NCBI RefSeq assembly: GCF_021462225.1
Contig: NC_061797.1
Span: forward strand, 26,435,093-26,499,092
Reading direction: 5' to 3'
DNA from: Girardinichthys multiradiatus
Taxonomy: Eukaryota > Chordata > Actinopteri > Cyprinodontiformes > Goodeidae
DNA: 64,000 nt
In this document: piece by piece, positions 13,201-27,800 of the stretch
How the letters are laid out: the number at the start of each line of letters is the position of its first letter
How positions within the stretch are numbered: position 1 is the stretch's first letter
Translations under genes and position numbers: made by a program
Notes under the pieces: model-generated
What the model was told of the DNA's origin: nothing
What the model saw: the letters and a program-made list of their open reading frames with translations, nothing else
The model's database searches: none

Positions 13201-16200
13201 GAACTACAAGTATTTTCATCACTGATCATCGCTTTGTTTAAATGCTTATTTTGTTCATTGTTTCCCTCAAAAACACAAAGTAATTTATGTAATATAAGGC
13301 TTTCAGTTCAGGTAGACAGATTGTTTCTTCTTCCGGCAGCTCATCTTTGGAGTCCAACATAGAAGAAGGATTTTTTATAAGACTTCAAGCTGCTGCAGCT
13401 TGAAGGATTTTTTACAAGACTTAAAGCTGCAGAAGCTTCTGGAAAATAAGTCCTTCTGTTATTGTGTTCTCCCACTAGTAGTTTAGTTTACACTTCAAAC
13501 CACAATGACGAAAGCCGGCTCCAGTAAAATGGATCTTTGTGATCTTATTGAGCTCCGTCTGAAGGGTGGCATGGTCCCGGCATGTTATAGTTAAGCCAAA
13601 GGCTCGTTGATGCATTAAGAAAGTTTGGTTTTAACGTCGACAGCTGCGGTACAACACGAAGAGCGCAAATAGCAGCTCATCTTTCTCACGATCCGTCGCT
13701 TGTTGACAGTAGCTGACCCCTCCTCCTCCTCGCTGTCTTCCACACATTGTTCATACCATGTGTACTAAAACTGTGAAAATAAACTGTGGGTCCAATCAGA
13801 CACACACACACACACAGACACACAAGCACTAAATCTGTATGGATCAAGAACAAGACCAAGGATCAAACATGGTATGTGATTGCACCCTATTTGAGGGATT
13901 ATTTATGAGGAATATTTTCCACAGTTAGCACCTCATAGCAGCACAGAGAACACTTACATTCACAGTGGTTACTGTTTTTATTTAAGCTCATTAACGTTTA
14001 ATTCCAGAGAAGCAGCTGTCCTTAGAGAACATGCAGAAAACTAGGAGCAGCAGCATGATTCCCAAGATGAGAAAAATACCTCCCTTAGCCTTTCGCACTG
14101 TGTTTACTCAGACTAAATGTTTGCCATGGTGGCTTTTCGTCTCCGCTTCCCATGAGTCAAATTGCCAGGATAAAAACGTGTTTTCTTGATAGGCTAAAAA
14201 AAGAGTTACAAAGCAAACTCCAAAGTCTACAATAACCACAGAGATCAGGGACTTTTCTGGTCTCTCAGTTCACTCAACGCATGGGCCACTTGCAGCCCTG
14301 CTTTGGCCAGCCTGATTTCCTTTTGCCCAAGGAGGGCTTGATAATTCCAAACAGATCCCCTCTCCAGGGTTTGACAAGTTCCAACAGGGAGCGATGGGGC
14401 AGAGATCTGAGAAAACCCTTCGCCACAGGCTACGCATGGCCCAACGCTTCACCAATACCAAAAGGATCTATTACACTCATCCCCCGACCGCGAACTCCTG
14501 GGAGAAAATGAACTTACAATGAAAACACTCTGCTCCACCAGAGGTTGCCACTCAACTTTGGAAAGAAAGAGGGTTATACCCAGGGAAAAACATCAGACTA
14601 ACAAAGGTCGTAAAAAAGAATTATTAACTGAGCTCCACGTCTGCAACCAGGTACGGTAATAGCCATATAAATAACTGCAAACATCCTGAGATACAGTTTG
14701 TTTCAGCAGTGTCAGCAAGAGCAGATTTTCTTTGATTGTAGATGATTTACAATTTGTTGTTTATAAATATATGTATAAACATGAATGAGTTTGAAGGCTT
14801 TATTACTGTTAGGTTAATAATTTGCTAAAATGTTTTACAGCCTTTGAGACTTGTGGTGCTTTCCATTCATACTAGAAATGTGTTTCCAAATTCAAACTTG
14901 TTCCAAATTTTAAAAAATCATCTAAAACCTCTGGTCCCCCCACTTTACTAAAACCCTCCATACTTCCATAGGCTATTCATATATTGTGCTGGTTGTTTAA
15001 GAAATGCTACCAAGAAATCACTAAATAAGTTTTTGCAGCATGTTGTCACTAAATTTAAAGCAGATTCTGAAATTTAACTGGTTATCATCAAATGAAGAAA
15101 GCACATAGATGAGACCAGTTGAAGGACAAAAAAGAAGTGTAGTTTGACATCAGTGCAGGTCTGTTTTGTATTAAAGAATCCTGACTTACTATCTGTCATA
15201 GTTGTGTCAGGACAGGCTTAATGTTTGTGAGGCTGTACTCCAGGAAAGTTAATTAGTGAATCCCAAAGAAGGAGGAAAGAACATTTCAGTGTTTTAGGAA
15301 GAGGGACTTGGATTAATGCATTGTGTTCGCACTGCGCAGACCAGCCTCTCTTAGTCCAGAGTAAGGAATAAATTGGCTCTTCAGAGCTTGGATTAACATC
15401 TGTCTTAAGTGATCTGATCATCAGTGGAAACATATGGAGGGTTTACAGGACATGAACATAATAACATTAAGTGAGTTTAACATTTGCTATGTAACAAACG
15501 TGACATGAGACTTAAAACGTGCAGTAAAGAACTGATTTGTGATGTTTAAAAAGAGAGTACTTTTTAACGCTCAGCTTTTTCTCCCCATTTTCCAACCACA
15601 TGTATCATGATAATAAATGACAGGTTTACTGTCTATAATAGAGCTATGTGTTCTATCTGCTTTGTTATGTGCAGCAAAATGTGGCCTGCTGCCTCTGACA
15701 CTCTGACACTCTGACACAGTTAGTTATATGTTGCATTAAAACACAAGCTCTGAGAAGAAGAAATACACAAAGCTTGTTAAACATTCAGGCCAAGATGGGT
15801 TTAACAATCAGAATGAAAAGAGCAGATCATGGCTCTAGAGCGGCCAGCGCAACAACTTCACTTAGCTTTGATGCAAAAATAACCAGTAAAACAAAGTAAG
15901 AGATCTTCTATGAGCAACACACCTTCAGCCCTGCTTCTTTAGGCTATGTGATGCTTCAATATGACTTCTAGTCATATTTGAGTTCACAAAAATGTGAGAG
16001 ATGTTTCCTAGATCACCACTGAATGTGGCCTGAATGATCCCATCTTGCAGTGCAGCCAGAATCTATTGTTACCCGACAGTGAACTGATCATGCAGGGTGT
16101 AGGGTAGAGGACTGAACTTCTGTCAGACGACAGCTGCACCAAAAAGTTCCACAAAAATCATTTATCTGTGTTTCACCTCTTTCCAAGCTCAAAATAACAT

Positions 16201-19200
16201 CTGGTGAAGTTCATGCAGATAGAGCTGCACATGATGTATTTTTATCCTTTAGCATATGTTCTCTCTTTGCTCCCTGCGTCTCATGAATAGTTTTCCCTTA
16301 CTTCCTGTCTGTGAGGACCTACATCCACCAGCTCTCTCATTCTGACAGCAGAAGCCTTTCAGCAAAAAGAAATTCCCTCCCGAAGGAAAACTGCAAATTT
16401 TCCCATTAATATACCTCTTCCGGTAAAGACCCCAGTAATAGCGGGATTCAGTCAAGCGTGTCTGGAGAGTGTGCAGGTGTATCTCAGCGTCTGTTTGTGC
16501 TATGTTTTAACACGCACAGCGAATCAGACTGATGTGAATATCAGCTGGTAAAGTAGCGCACCTGCGGGTGAAGAGGGTGAGAAGGCTCTGGGACCCGATC
16601 TGAACAGAGGGCCTACAATATGAAGCTGCTTTTTGGCTGAAATGAATAGCAGATGTAGGTTAAACTATCTGTCAGCTGCAGCTGCATGCCATGAGGCTGA
16701 CTGATGGAGTAACAGTCTGGCTTTAAGTGATGTGTTTTTAAACAAGTTAGGGTGTTATAAAAAGAGAAAATGTAAGTCCAGGGAATTAACAATTAAAGTA
16801 AAATAAGTTAAATTAAACATTGTGCTCCTCTTACATCAATTGTGATTGGGAAAGCATCTTGTGGACTGACAAGACAGGAGTAAAACATTCTGAAAGACTT
16901 TTATTTGAAAGTGCATGTCTGAAAGGCTATGAAAAAACCCAAAAAGCTGAAGAAACTGGGAGTGTTGCATTAAATCTGACTGGGAAGCTGTTGCATGAAC
17001 TTAGGTGATGGTTAAATGAAAACAATCCTCTACTTTCTGTACTTATAGTCTGAACTGAACTCGGAATGAAATCTTCCTTTTCTGCTTAATCTGCATGGAA
17101 CCAGTTACAGAAAAACCTTAATTTAAAAGTGTTGTGGTCAATAAATGTTTTTATGGTTGGTCCTAATGATTTTGATAGGGAATCATTTGTCTGTAAATGT
17201 TTTGAGAGATGTTTTATTATTCTGTTTTATGGTGTTAAATTTCTTATTTGCTTTTATTCTGTTTTGGTGCCAGCCTTGGCCAGGATTCTCCTGTAAAAAA
17301 GATTCATAATCTCAATGGGATTTTCCTGGTGAAATAAAGGTTAACCATAATAATATTCCTGCAAAGACAAGCGGCCTTAAGTTCCTCCACAGCAATGTAA
17401 AAGACTGGCCCGTTAACACAAACACTTTATGCCAGCTGTTGCTGTCTAGGGTGCACAAGTTATTATGTGAAGGGAGTAATTACTTTTCACACGTAGGGCC
17501 AGACTGGTTTGAAACTTTCCACCCAAAATAGATGATTTTATCATTTGAAAACTCCATAACTCAGGTTATTGTTGTAAGATAATATAACTAGTTTGATTAT
17601 CTGAAACATTTAGATGTGAGAAAAAAGCAAATACAGAATAAAATCTGTAGTGAGAGAGTTGGAAAGATGTTGTGATGATGTGAAAATAAGAGAAGAGAGA
17701 GGAAAGCTTGGGTTAATTGTAACAATTTTCAACAATAATTCAACACTAACATCCCAGTTATGTGTTTTCCTAATATCTTGCAGCCCTGTAACAGCTTGTC
17801 CTCTGTGTGGCAGTCGTCCCTGCTGCCACACATCAGACAAGTGGTAATGGTAATGCTTATGTTTTATTTACTGCCTATTTTTCATTCTTAAAACAACTTC
17901 ATACTTTGGTCAAAATAACTAAAAAGAATGGCTTTGCACTTACAATAAAACTTTTTATCTAAAATGTAACATGTCTTTTGTTTTAGTTTCCAGTTGCCTT
18001 GGAGTTGCTGTAGAAGTGCCACATCAAAGAACAGAGTCCCGGCTGCATCAGCTCTTCTTAAATAGCATAACCACTTAAGTGGGTCATACTACTTTAGATT
18101 ATAAGGGGAGGGGAAATTTGGTGTGTATTATTTGTTTAGTTTTCTTCTGTTTTGGGTAGAACATCTGGACCTAATATTGTTTATTGTTCAAAGGTTATTG
18201 ATTTGTATTATTCTGGCCAGTGTGTGTGTCTTTGTTAGTTGGTATTCCCCCTTTTGTGTCAACAGTAGTCTCATCAGCCATTATTTAAGTTTCTCTCATC
18301 TCTTGTTTGGGAGGTCAGTTTGTCTTAACACCTGAGTTGAAGTCTGTTATGTTGACTATTTTGGGCCCAGCTGATCATTTTGAAAATGTTCTGCCATTTT
18401 TTGTAAATAAATTAAGAATTCATTTTTGAAAACATCTTGTGGCTCTTTGTCTGGTATGTGCAGTCCATGACACTCTGTTATAAAATGGGCGATAACTCCA
18501 TGAACTCCATAAACCATGAACTAAAATGATAACAATGATCTGACAGCAGAAAACCTGAAAGAATAGATTTACTCAGCAGAATCGATTACTGACACTGACC
18601 GGGTGTGATGATCAACTTGGACCTGTTGCGTATAGGAAGAAGGAGACAAGTCAAACTGAAACAAACTAGGTTGCAGAAAAACAAAACCAAACAGGAGTAA
18701 AACAAAAAACTCTCAACCAAGCTGGTTTGAACAAATGCAGCTCATGGACAGCAATCGCACTGATATTGTGTGGTACAGCATAACAATGTGGATGATTCAA
18801 ATTTATTTTATAGAATTACATTTTTATACATTGACTGGAGTGATATTTCATTAGGGAACATCTTGTTCATAAAGTATTTAAATACTTTTTTTTCTGACAC
18901 ATTCATTAAATCAATCAATTAACAACTGAAACTTTTAAAATAAAATTAAGTAATCCTCTAATGCTCTCTGTACTGAATGAGCCTCCACCCTCTGGTGATA
19001 TCATGTCTTTCTCAACTCTTTGAAAAGCATAAACATGTCTAATGTTTACAGTGTGTCAGAACCACTCAACTTCACTGGGAATCTGGTTAAGTTGTTCAAC
19101 ATGGTTTTGGTTTTGTACCGGCTCTGTAAAGCACGCTTGGAACGGTGTTTGTCAGTAACAGAGGGGGAGAAAGACAAAAACATGAATCTGCACAGACAAA

Positions 19201-22200
19201 TCTAACAGCATGTTTAATCCTCCATCACAAAAATGCAACAGTTTAAAAAAAAAAAAGTTTATAACAAAAATATATGCTGACACCACATCTGCAGTACACA
19301 TTTAGTTTGTCATTTTTAACATACCACCGCCACAAAAGGAGACAAGATTGTTTTCCTGTAGAGACCCAAGCACCTATTTGTGCTCCCTTTTCACTACTTT
19401 CCTTAACCTCTCAGATTTCATCTAATTCTTCTCTCTGTTCCTATCTTAGCAGAGGGCTTCCATGACTTACTGTAACAAGATAATACAACAAAGACGAATC
19501 CACTGCTACACGTCAGAGCAGTTTCCTGCTTCAAGCCCTGAGATCAATGCGGACACACACATACAAGCTGCTAACTGTTCGCAGCTACAGCCTGAGGACA
19601 GATAAGGCTGTTTGCCACAGACAGAGGATAAAAACACACCAGGCACCTTGGGGTCAGTCAAGTTGAGCAATTACAGAGTGACAGAGTTGATGATGTGTTT
19701 ATCTGATTAGGCTTCAAACTTGTTATTACAGGCAACTAATAGTGAATCTACACTTTAAGAGAAATTGTATTCACAGGCCTTCATGTGGAAGCAGCAAAAC
19801 CTTTCTGACAGAGTAATAATACAAGAGTTGACTGAATGCAGCTATTGCCTAAAATAGCTTATCCTGTTTGTGCATGCATATAGATGTACCTACATTTCAG
19901 CTGGAAAGCAGCATGCATCCAACTCTGCAGCTGAGGTAATTCGAGGATATATAAGGTACCAGAGCTCCAGAGGGAGAAGCTCTGTTGTCACCAATGTCAT
20001 TAATAGTGCAATGAGGCCCTGTGGCAGTTCTCAAATGATCTCCAAACACAGCAGTATGCATGTATGCATGTATCTTTACCCTGCCCTTATATACACAGAG
20101 ACATCCTGCACAAATAATAATATACCAAAACACAAAGATAAATCTCATTTTGACCCAGGTGTTGATTATAGGTGTTGATTGTCTATTTTACTTATCTCTA
20201 TTCATATATTTAGTTTTTAGTGGTAGATTAAAGTGAAATATTACCTGATTTAATTTACTGTGCTGTAGAAACATCGCATTACAAGATGGAAATGAGACCA
20301 AGATGTCTGTAGGTCATCATAAAGGATGAGCAAAAAGACAGTTCTGTTGCATGACATTTTAAGTATTAATTTATACATTTTGAAAATTGGTTTATAATAG
20401 ATAATAGCAGATTTATTTTACAGTGTTACAGTATTAGGGAATAAGGTACTCTTTTTTTCAATTCTAGGGTTTTACATAATCTAACCTCAGGTTTCCAAAA
20501 ACACATCACACTGTTATTTTTTGTTAAATAATGAACACAAAATTCAACAATCGGTGTGTGTGAAAACTATGTACACCTTATGATTAAGTAGCATGTAAAA
20601 CCACTCTTGGCACTTATTTGTTGAAGTGGCTGTTTTCTGTGACACCAAATATCAGTCTCTATTAGTCTCTCAGATCTTTGTTGAGACATTTTCTGCCACT
20701 CTTCTTTATCCAACATTGCTTCAACTCATTGGGGAATTTGCTTATGCACAGTTCTCTTAAAGTCCGACCACAACATTTAAATCAGGCCGAGGTCTAGTTT
20801 TTGTCAGGAGCAATTATGACACCTTTAGTGTTTTCTTTTTCAGCCTTGCTGGAAAAGATTCGCTTCAAACTTTAAATTGGTTTCTAGATTATTTTGGCAT
20901 TCAGAGGAGTTCATGGTTGACTTGATGATTGCAAGGTGCCCAGAAAGTGGAAGTCCTTGCATGAACAGTGCTCTGGGCAAACGCTTTTCTCAATTTCTAT
21001 TATTCTCTCAATCTCCGTTGGTGCCATTTTACCCTAAGTGCAGGGTAAAACGGCAATTAGGGTCTTTCATATATCTCAAACTGTGTTCTAAAGAATCTCT
21101 GTTTTATGTACATTATTCAGGTTCAGTTTGACCTGCTTTTTATATTCTGAACAAGAGATTATCAAATTTAGCTTAGAGTCCAAAAAAGCCCTTTAACTTT
21201 GTGAGTAATCTTTATCACTGTAGAAAGATGGACTATTTTAAATAGCCTAATAACCCTTGCCACATTAGTGGGCAGCAGCAAATGCATTGTGAAGGTTATT
21301 GCTGATGTTTTTTCCTCTTGGCATTTATGCTCCAAACTAGCAAAAAATGCCCACACTCCTGCTTTCCAGCGATGGTCACACTTACTGACAAACACTTTAG
21401 TAAAATAAAAATAAAATCCTATAGAAGCAGCAAGGGTGTACTTATTTTTTCTATATTTTTCTCTTTTGGTTTTATAATCATTAAATGAATAATGAATAAT
21501 TTGATAGCCAAGATACCGATGGGATAATTTTTATTACATCCATACATAATACATGAAACACTTAAACTGAAAGAGTGTGTGCTATCTTTTTCCTACAAAA
21601 GTATGTAGTGACCTGTAGATATGGTCTTCAAAGCTTGAGAAATGTGTTTATTTCTTAAGATGAAACAGATATTTTCTACAATATAACACCAGTACGAAAA
21701 CCTAAGTCCAAAATAAAATGAGCTATATTATTACTTACTTACAATATAGGCTTAGAACGTTTGAGGTCAAATTCATAAAGACTTACAAAAGGTCATAAAT
21801 GAAGGTCACCAAAGATCTCACAACACTATAGAAAGGGTTGACTCTGAACCACGAATCATGATAATGTTTCATGAGTGAAATTCATGATTCCCTCCCAGTG
21901 ACTCTTAGATCCTATCACCTCTGGTAATGAGCAACAAAGATGAATTTTCTCCAGGGACACAGACAGAGAGGTCGCTTGTACGCTGGGAGTGAACGGGGCA
22001 TTATAAGTCAAATGGCGACAGCTGAGCCACAGATCACAGAGGGCAGAGTCGTGCACACAGGAAGTGCATTCCTTCCCCTCACAGTCACTGCCCCCACTGA
22101 TGTTTGTTTAAACTGGGTTCTGATATGTGGAGAGATTATTTCTTCGCTAAAATCTCCACCCTCGCCTCCATTGCTCTAAAAGTATCCCGTTCTTTTCTGT

Positions 22201-24832
22201 AACAACAAGACAGAGTGGGACACAGAGTCCTTGGGGACTCTTCACATCTTATCAGACCCCACCCTGGATGTACTCCGGTGATGGTGTCCCACTTTCCTGC
22301 TGGTATCAGAGCTAACTGAAAAACCGGACACAGTATCAGACATCACAATCAAATCTGTGCATCTAATCCAAAGTTGATAAGGCATTTTTTTCGGTTTCAT
22401 TCTTAGTCAAGAAATTACATTTATTTGTGTCACTTGAACCCTGATTATGTAACTGTGACAGACAAATCAAGATTATATTATGTATATTTTTGTCATATCG
22501 GTAGCTATCAGCTATCGGTACATTATGTAATAATACATTGTTTGAATCAGGCCTTGACACTGTAATTCAAAGAAAATATTTAAGTCAGATTAAATAAAAA
22601 ATAACAACTTAAATGTTGCAAATGCTGGTTAATGGCCAGAAATGTGTCGGTTCTAAATTTGATGCCAGCAACATTTATCAAAATATTTGGACAGGTCAGC
22701 ATAAGACCAGAAGACAATGGTTTGTTAAAGCTGCTCTCAAAATGCTTCCTGTCCTCGGGTATTGAAAAATACATGCAACACAGGTCTAAAATGGAGGAAA
22801 AAAATAACTAATATATTGTTTTATCTATTTATATGTTGTTGTTTTTTTCTGTTGTAACATCACAGCATAAATATTCTTTCATTTTTATATTTGTCTGTGA
22901 TTTAGTGTGATATCTAAACAGGATCTCAAGAACCTAACTTGGGAACCATTGAACAAAAGAAACAGAGTGGGTGGTGGTCATTTCTATCCTTTCACAATTT
23001 CATTCTTTTCTAGTTTTTGATATTTTTCATGTCCAACATTTTCTGCTACAACATAGCAGCACCTGCCACACAACATTTTATAGCATCCGTCAATTTATAC
23101 AAACCAGCTGATTATTTAAGGCAATGGTTTTATAATTTACTCACAATAATGTAGTTATGTGACTCGTATAAATGAAATTTATTAGCAGATCTCTCAAACC
23201 TATTTCAGTTTATTCAGGGTGTACAATCTCTTATAATTTGTAAGACACCTGGCCTGAACTGGGATCAGAACCAAAAAGAATACAAAATAGGTGTTATACA
23301 AAGTTTTCAGAGAATAATATACAATTGCATTTCTTTTCTCTGTAATAACTAGGCACTTTCTAATTAATCATCTTCACAATTCATCTAAAATACTTAAAAA
23401 TACAAGAGTAATAAACGGATTGCAAACTGTTATAAAATGGTTTGTTTACATGTACGAAATAGAAGTTGAGAGGGACAAAATGGCATGACGTGGGTAGAAA
23501 ATGAACCAAAACCACATACAGAAGATCCCAGATGAGCATGTTAGTTACTTTCGGGCCTCTACTCTTAGAGCATCTTAGCTCTGTTTTAAATAAAACATTA
23601 AAAGATCCCCCCTGCAGACATGATCTATCACCAGCTGAAAATATGACAAAGAAGGCACCAAACTGTTTACATGTAAATTCTTTTGTAACAAATAGAGAAA
23701 AAAAATGTTGCTGCTAAAGTTTCCAACCCCTGGTTTTAAAATGATTCCAGAATGTTAACCAACTTTGACTTAAGAACAAAAGGGTGAACAAATATAAGGA
23801 GAGCAAATCCCTTATTACAGCAGTCACTGCTGAAAACTTTGATATTGCATAATCCTGTGTATTCTTCTCTCAGCACTAGATTTCACATCAGTGAGAGACA
23901 TGTGGCTTGCAGTGCAGTTATGAAAGAAACTCACCTAAGTTTATCAGCCACAAAGATGACTCTGCGCTCCAGGAGCAGTGAGGCAAAGACGCGTAACACC
24001 TGGCGTACACTGAGGCATCTGAACAGGCTGTCAAAGTCAACATGCTCCAATCTAGAGTCATTGGGTCGCCTCAGCTCTATGACCTGAATCACAAGAAGAA
24101 ACACACACATTAAAGCCGAATTTTTCTAAACATTTTTCCTCTTATGCTGTCTGAACCATTTATGATGTTAAGCATCTGATCTGATTATATACAGTATTTC
24201 TGGATATGATAAGTGGCGCTATATAAATAAACTAAATTCAATTTAAATAAAGCTGTGATTTCCTGCTTTGTCAGCAGTACTCACCTCATTTCCCGCACCG
24301 GGCAGAAAGGTCTTTACTTTGATAATCTTCCCTGGTGCAGGAAAGGGAGACTCCATCAGACTCCTCATGAAGGGATAAACCAGTGCTGCTGAGACTCCTC
24401 TGCGTCTTTCCACCTCATCCAGGATCTGAAAGTAGCAGAAAAGAGGAGAGCTTCCTTCACAAAACTGGACCATTTACAGGCATTAATGTTATGGCCAAGG
24501 GAGGTCATTAATAGAAAGAAAAAAAAAACAGGTTTCCATCAATTTAAACTGCTTGGAACATTGTAATCATTTTGTCTTTTGTAAAACAATTAAATATGTT
24601 TCCATGCCTACTGTAAAGGACATTTCCACACATAGAGCCGTTTGGATCAGAGGTGTCTCCTTTCTGGAAAGTTGATTGGAAAAATCATTCACTGCTCTCA
24701 TCTGTTACAAAAACTCCCTCGAAAGCTGAATGCCAAAACTAAAAAACAGCTTTCTGTTTGGCAACATGTTTCCTTAAACAGCATCGGAAACCAAGTTACC
24801 CAAGCCTTTTTTAAACTTTAAAATTCATAATG

Positions 24833-24879
<47 letters not shown>

Positions 24880-27800
24880 TTAACAGTCAGCAATTGCTCA
24901 CTTTGAATTATAAAAGTAATCAGGAAGGCTGGAAAAGCAAAGAATGACTGCTGTGGGACATGAGTGAGGGAAATGATTGTGGGAAATTAGAAAACTGAAC
25001 AGAAGTCTGCAGAGATACGACTGACAGTCATTTCCATTAGTTGCAGCACCACACTGACCAGGCGGATGTGGATCTAATTGTGTGTGGGGGTGTGTACATG
25101 CAAGACTGAACTCACTGTGGAGAACAAGTCAAAACAGCCCAGCCGGCTGATGACACAGTACACCTCTGGAAGACGAGGTCCTTTCCCAGTTGGCTGGAAT
25201 AACGAGAGAACATGGATCAGATGTAAGGAGATACATCTGCAGATGTTCCTAAAATCGGCTATAAATACACTCACCGAGGCCGTCTAGCAGTATAACATTA
25301 TACATTCATCAAAGTGGAGGATTTATAAGAGATTCATTGTAATAAAAAACAGCTGACGTCAAAAATATCAGGAAATAACTGGATCGTACACAGTAAGAAT
25401 TTCGCAAATTCACAGTATTGTACAAGCAGCGGCTTGAGCTATCTCTACAGTTAAAACAATAAATTTGTAGCATTGGTACTGAGTTTTATTTGTACTGTAA
25501 AAATAATATTATTTTATTTACAGTACAAACTAAATGTTTTACTTCAGGCACTCTTATTAACTTGCATATAATACAGAAACAATTTAACATTTTTAATACA
25601 CTAAAGTCAAGTATAGCAGTTATTTTTAAAAAGTGCCAAAAAATCACCAATTACTACCTAAACATTGACTGAGGAGGAGACTTGAATGGTCTGAATGTCT
25701 AAGAACTGTTTGAACCCTTGTTTCAGTTTTCAGTGTTGTGGTTGTAACATCAATGTATCAAAAAAAAAAAAATTTCTTGCTGGAAAATGAAATCAGCCTC
25801 CATAAAGTTTGTCAGCAGAGGGAAGCTTAAGGTGCTCTAAAATCTCCTGATAGATGGCTGCATTCATTTTGAAGTTGATAAAACACAGTGGACTAGCAAC
25901 AGCAAGTGACTTCAAATCATCACTGACTGAAAACTTAACCCTGGACTTAAAGCAACACGGATTCTACTGTATGTCTCAACGCTCTTCCTCCAGACTCAGG
26001 GACCTTGATTTCCAAATTATAGGCAAACTTTAGTCTAATCTGAAAAGAAGACTTTGAACCGCTGAGCAACAGTCCAGTTCTTTTTACTTTTAGCCCACGT
26101 AAGACTCTTCTCATGTTGTCTCTGGTTCATGAGTGGCTTAACACAATGAATGCCACAGCTGTAACCCATGGATACATCTGTGTGTGATGGCTCTTAAAGC
26201 ACTCACTCCAGCTCTCGTTACCATCTTGTGAATTTCCACCAAACTATTGGATAGGCTTTAGAATATCCTCCTCAAGGCTGCAATTTCTCTATTCCTTGTG
26301 CACCTTTCCTACCACACTTTTTCCCTTCACTTAACTTTTCTTTAGTATGCTTGGAAACAGCACTCAGACAGCTTCTTTTGTAACATTAGAATTTTCTGAG
26401 AAACTGATTATAGGGTTTTCATTAGCCATAATCATCATAATGAACAGGAAATACATTTATATATCAGTTTGTGTATGATTTCATATACCAAAGGAATTTC
26501 ACCAATTAAACTGAGTTACTCAAATAAATAAACTTTTCAATTAGATTTTAATTTGCTGAAATGCACCTGAAGTGTTTGTAGCTTCACCTGATCTAAAGAA
26601 AAACAAAGAGGAGCTGTTAATTTTAACACTGTCATGTTTTTGAAAGCCAGAATGTTTGACCTCTCCTCTGTGATTTGTCCTTCACTGCTACAAAATGAAC
26701 TAGTGGCTAAACATCCTCCAAGAGGAATGATATATTTCGGGCAGGAAATTGTCAGAAAAATATGGCAACGATTCAGCTGACTTTAAATGAATTCTTTATA
26801 GAGTGGATTCCAGATACTGCCGCTGCCTTCATTTAGCGTCTCCTTATCTGGTGGTGACCAGTATGCCTTAAAACACCATGGCCTCTCTGCTGAAGATTTG
26901 TTGTCTCTTAACTGAGATAATGAGATCATTAACATGATTCTTCAGGCTCCTTCAGAGCCACAGTAAACCTCTCTGTTCACAGGCCGAAACAACCACAATG
27001 AGCAAATTAAACTTTATGAGCGTAATCTGCTTATATAAAACAGAAAAGCATTTTTTAGCGGGTCATCGGAACAGCCAAGACAGTGAACAGTGATAACATA
27101 ACACAGGGACGTCTTTAATTTCATCTTCCCTGTGATGCGAGACTCTTTTATGTGGTAACCTCCCTCCTAAACACAGGTTTATCATCTCCTGCTGATCATA
27201 TCTGCTGTCCCCTGTATTCTCCCAAACCATTATGTGGCTCAAAACAACAGAGACTCTCAGTCAGAAAGAGACAAATGAATACAGGCACTCAACAAGCGCC
27301 AATCCACTTGTCCATATTAGGTATACAATTTGCCTCTCTTGTTTCTGCTGCACTTTTCCAAACGGATGATTAACTCAACTGTGTGGGGCTTGATTCAAGA
27401 CCTTAGGAATGCTTGGTTTCTGCCAACTGCTGGACGAATGGCGGGGAGGAAGCAAAATTACTAAAGGAGACCAGTTCCTCGCTCGCTGCCTTCATTAAAT
27501 CTGCTTCTGTGTGGGTGAGTCTTAGACCAACTGAGTGCATCGAGCGCAACTGTTAGTGTTATTTTCACAAAGAAATATTAAAATGTCGCATATCAAGGGT
27601 AAAAACTCACAAACAAACATGTTGGAGATGTAAAGAGACACAAAAAAAACAAGAAATGGCAAACAAAATTATCTGCACAGTCACAGCAATCCCACACAGT
27701 CCTGCTCTCTGTCCGCAAGCCAAATGGAAGGATCAACAAAACACTTCAAAGTGCTCAGCAGCCTCATTACGGGGAGGAAATGCTCCAGAATGACAAAGTT

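Larger units (their letters stand above)
12698..23934 (-). other. DENND2B intron 13 (about 11.2 kb, largest intron)
   Basis: Contains the palindrome at 13383-13405, a CA repeat (13801-13826), a Tc1 relic with a LINE-type tail (about 16820-17640), a degenerate DNA element (about 20545-21460) and a repeat copy at 23215-23475. The remaining stretches (for example 14200-16500 and 18450-20500) hold no gene I can recognise. An intron of this size between two cDENN exons is a plausible home for enhancers, but none can be shown here. Confidence 0.6.
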
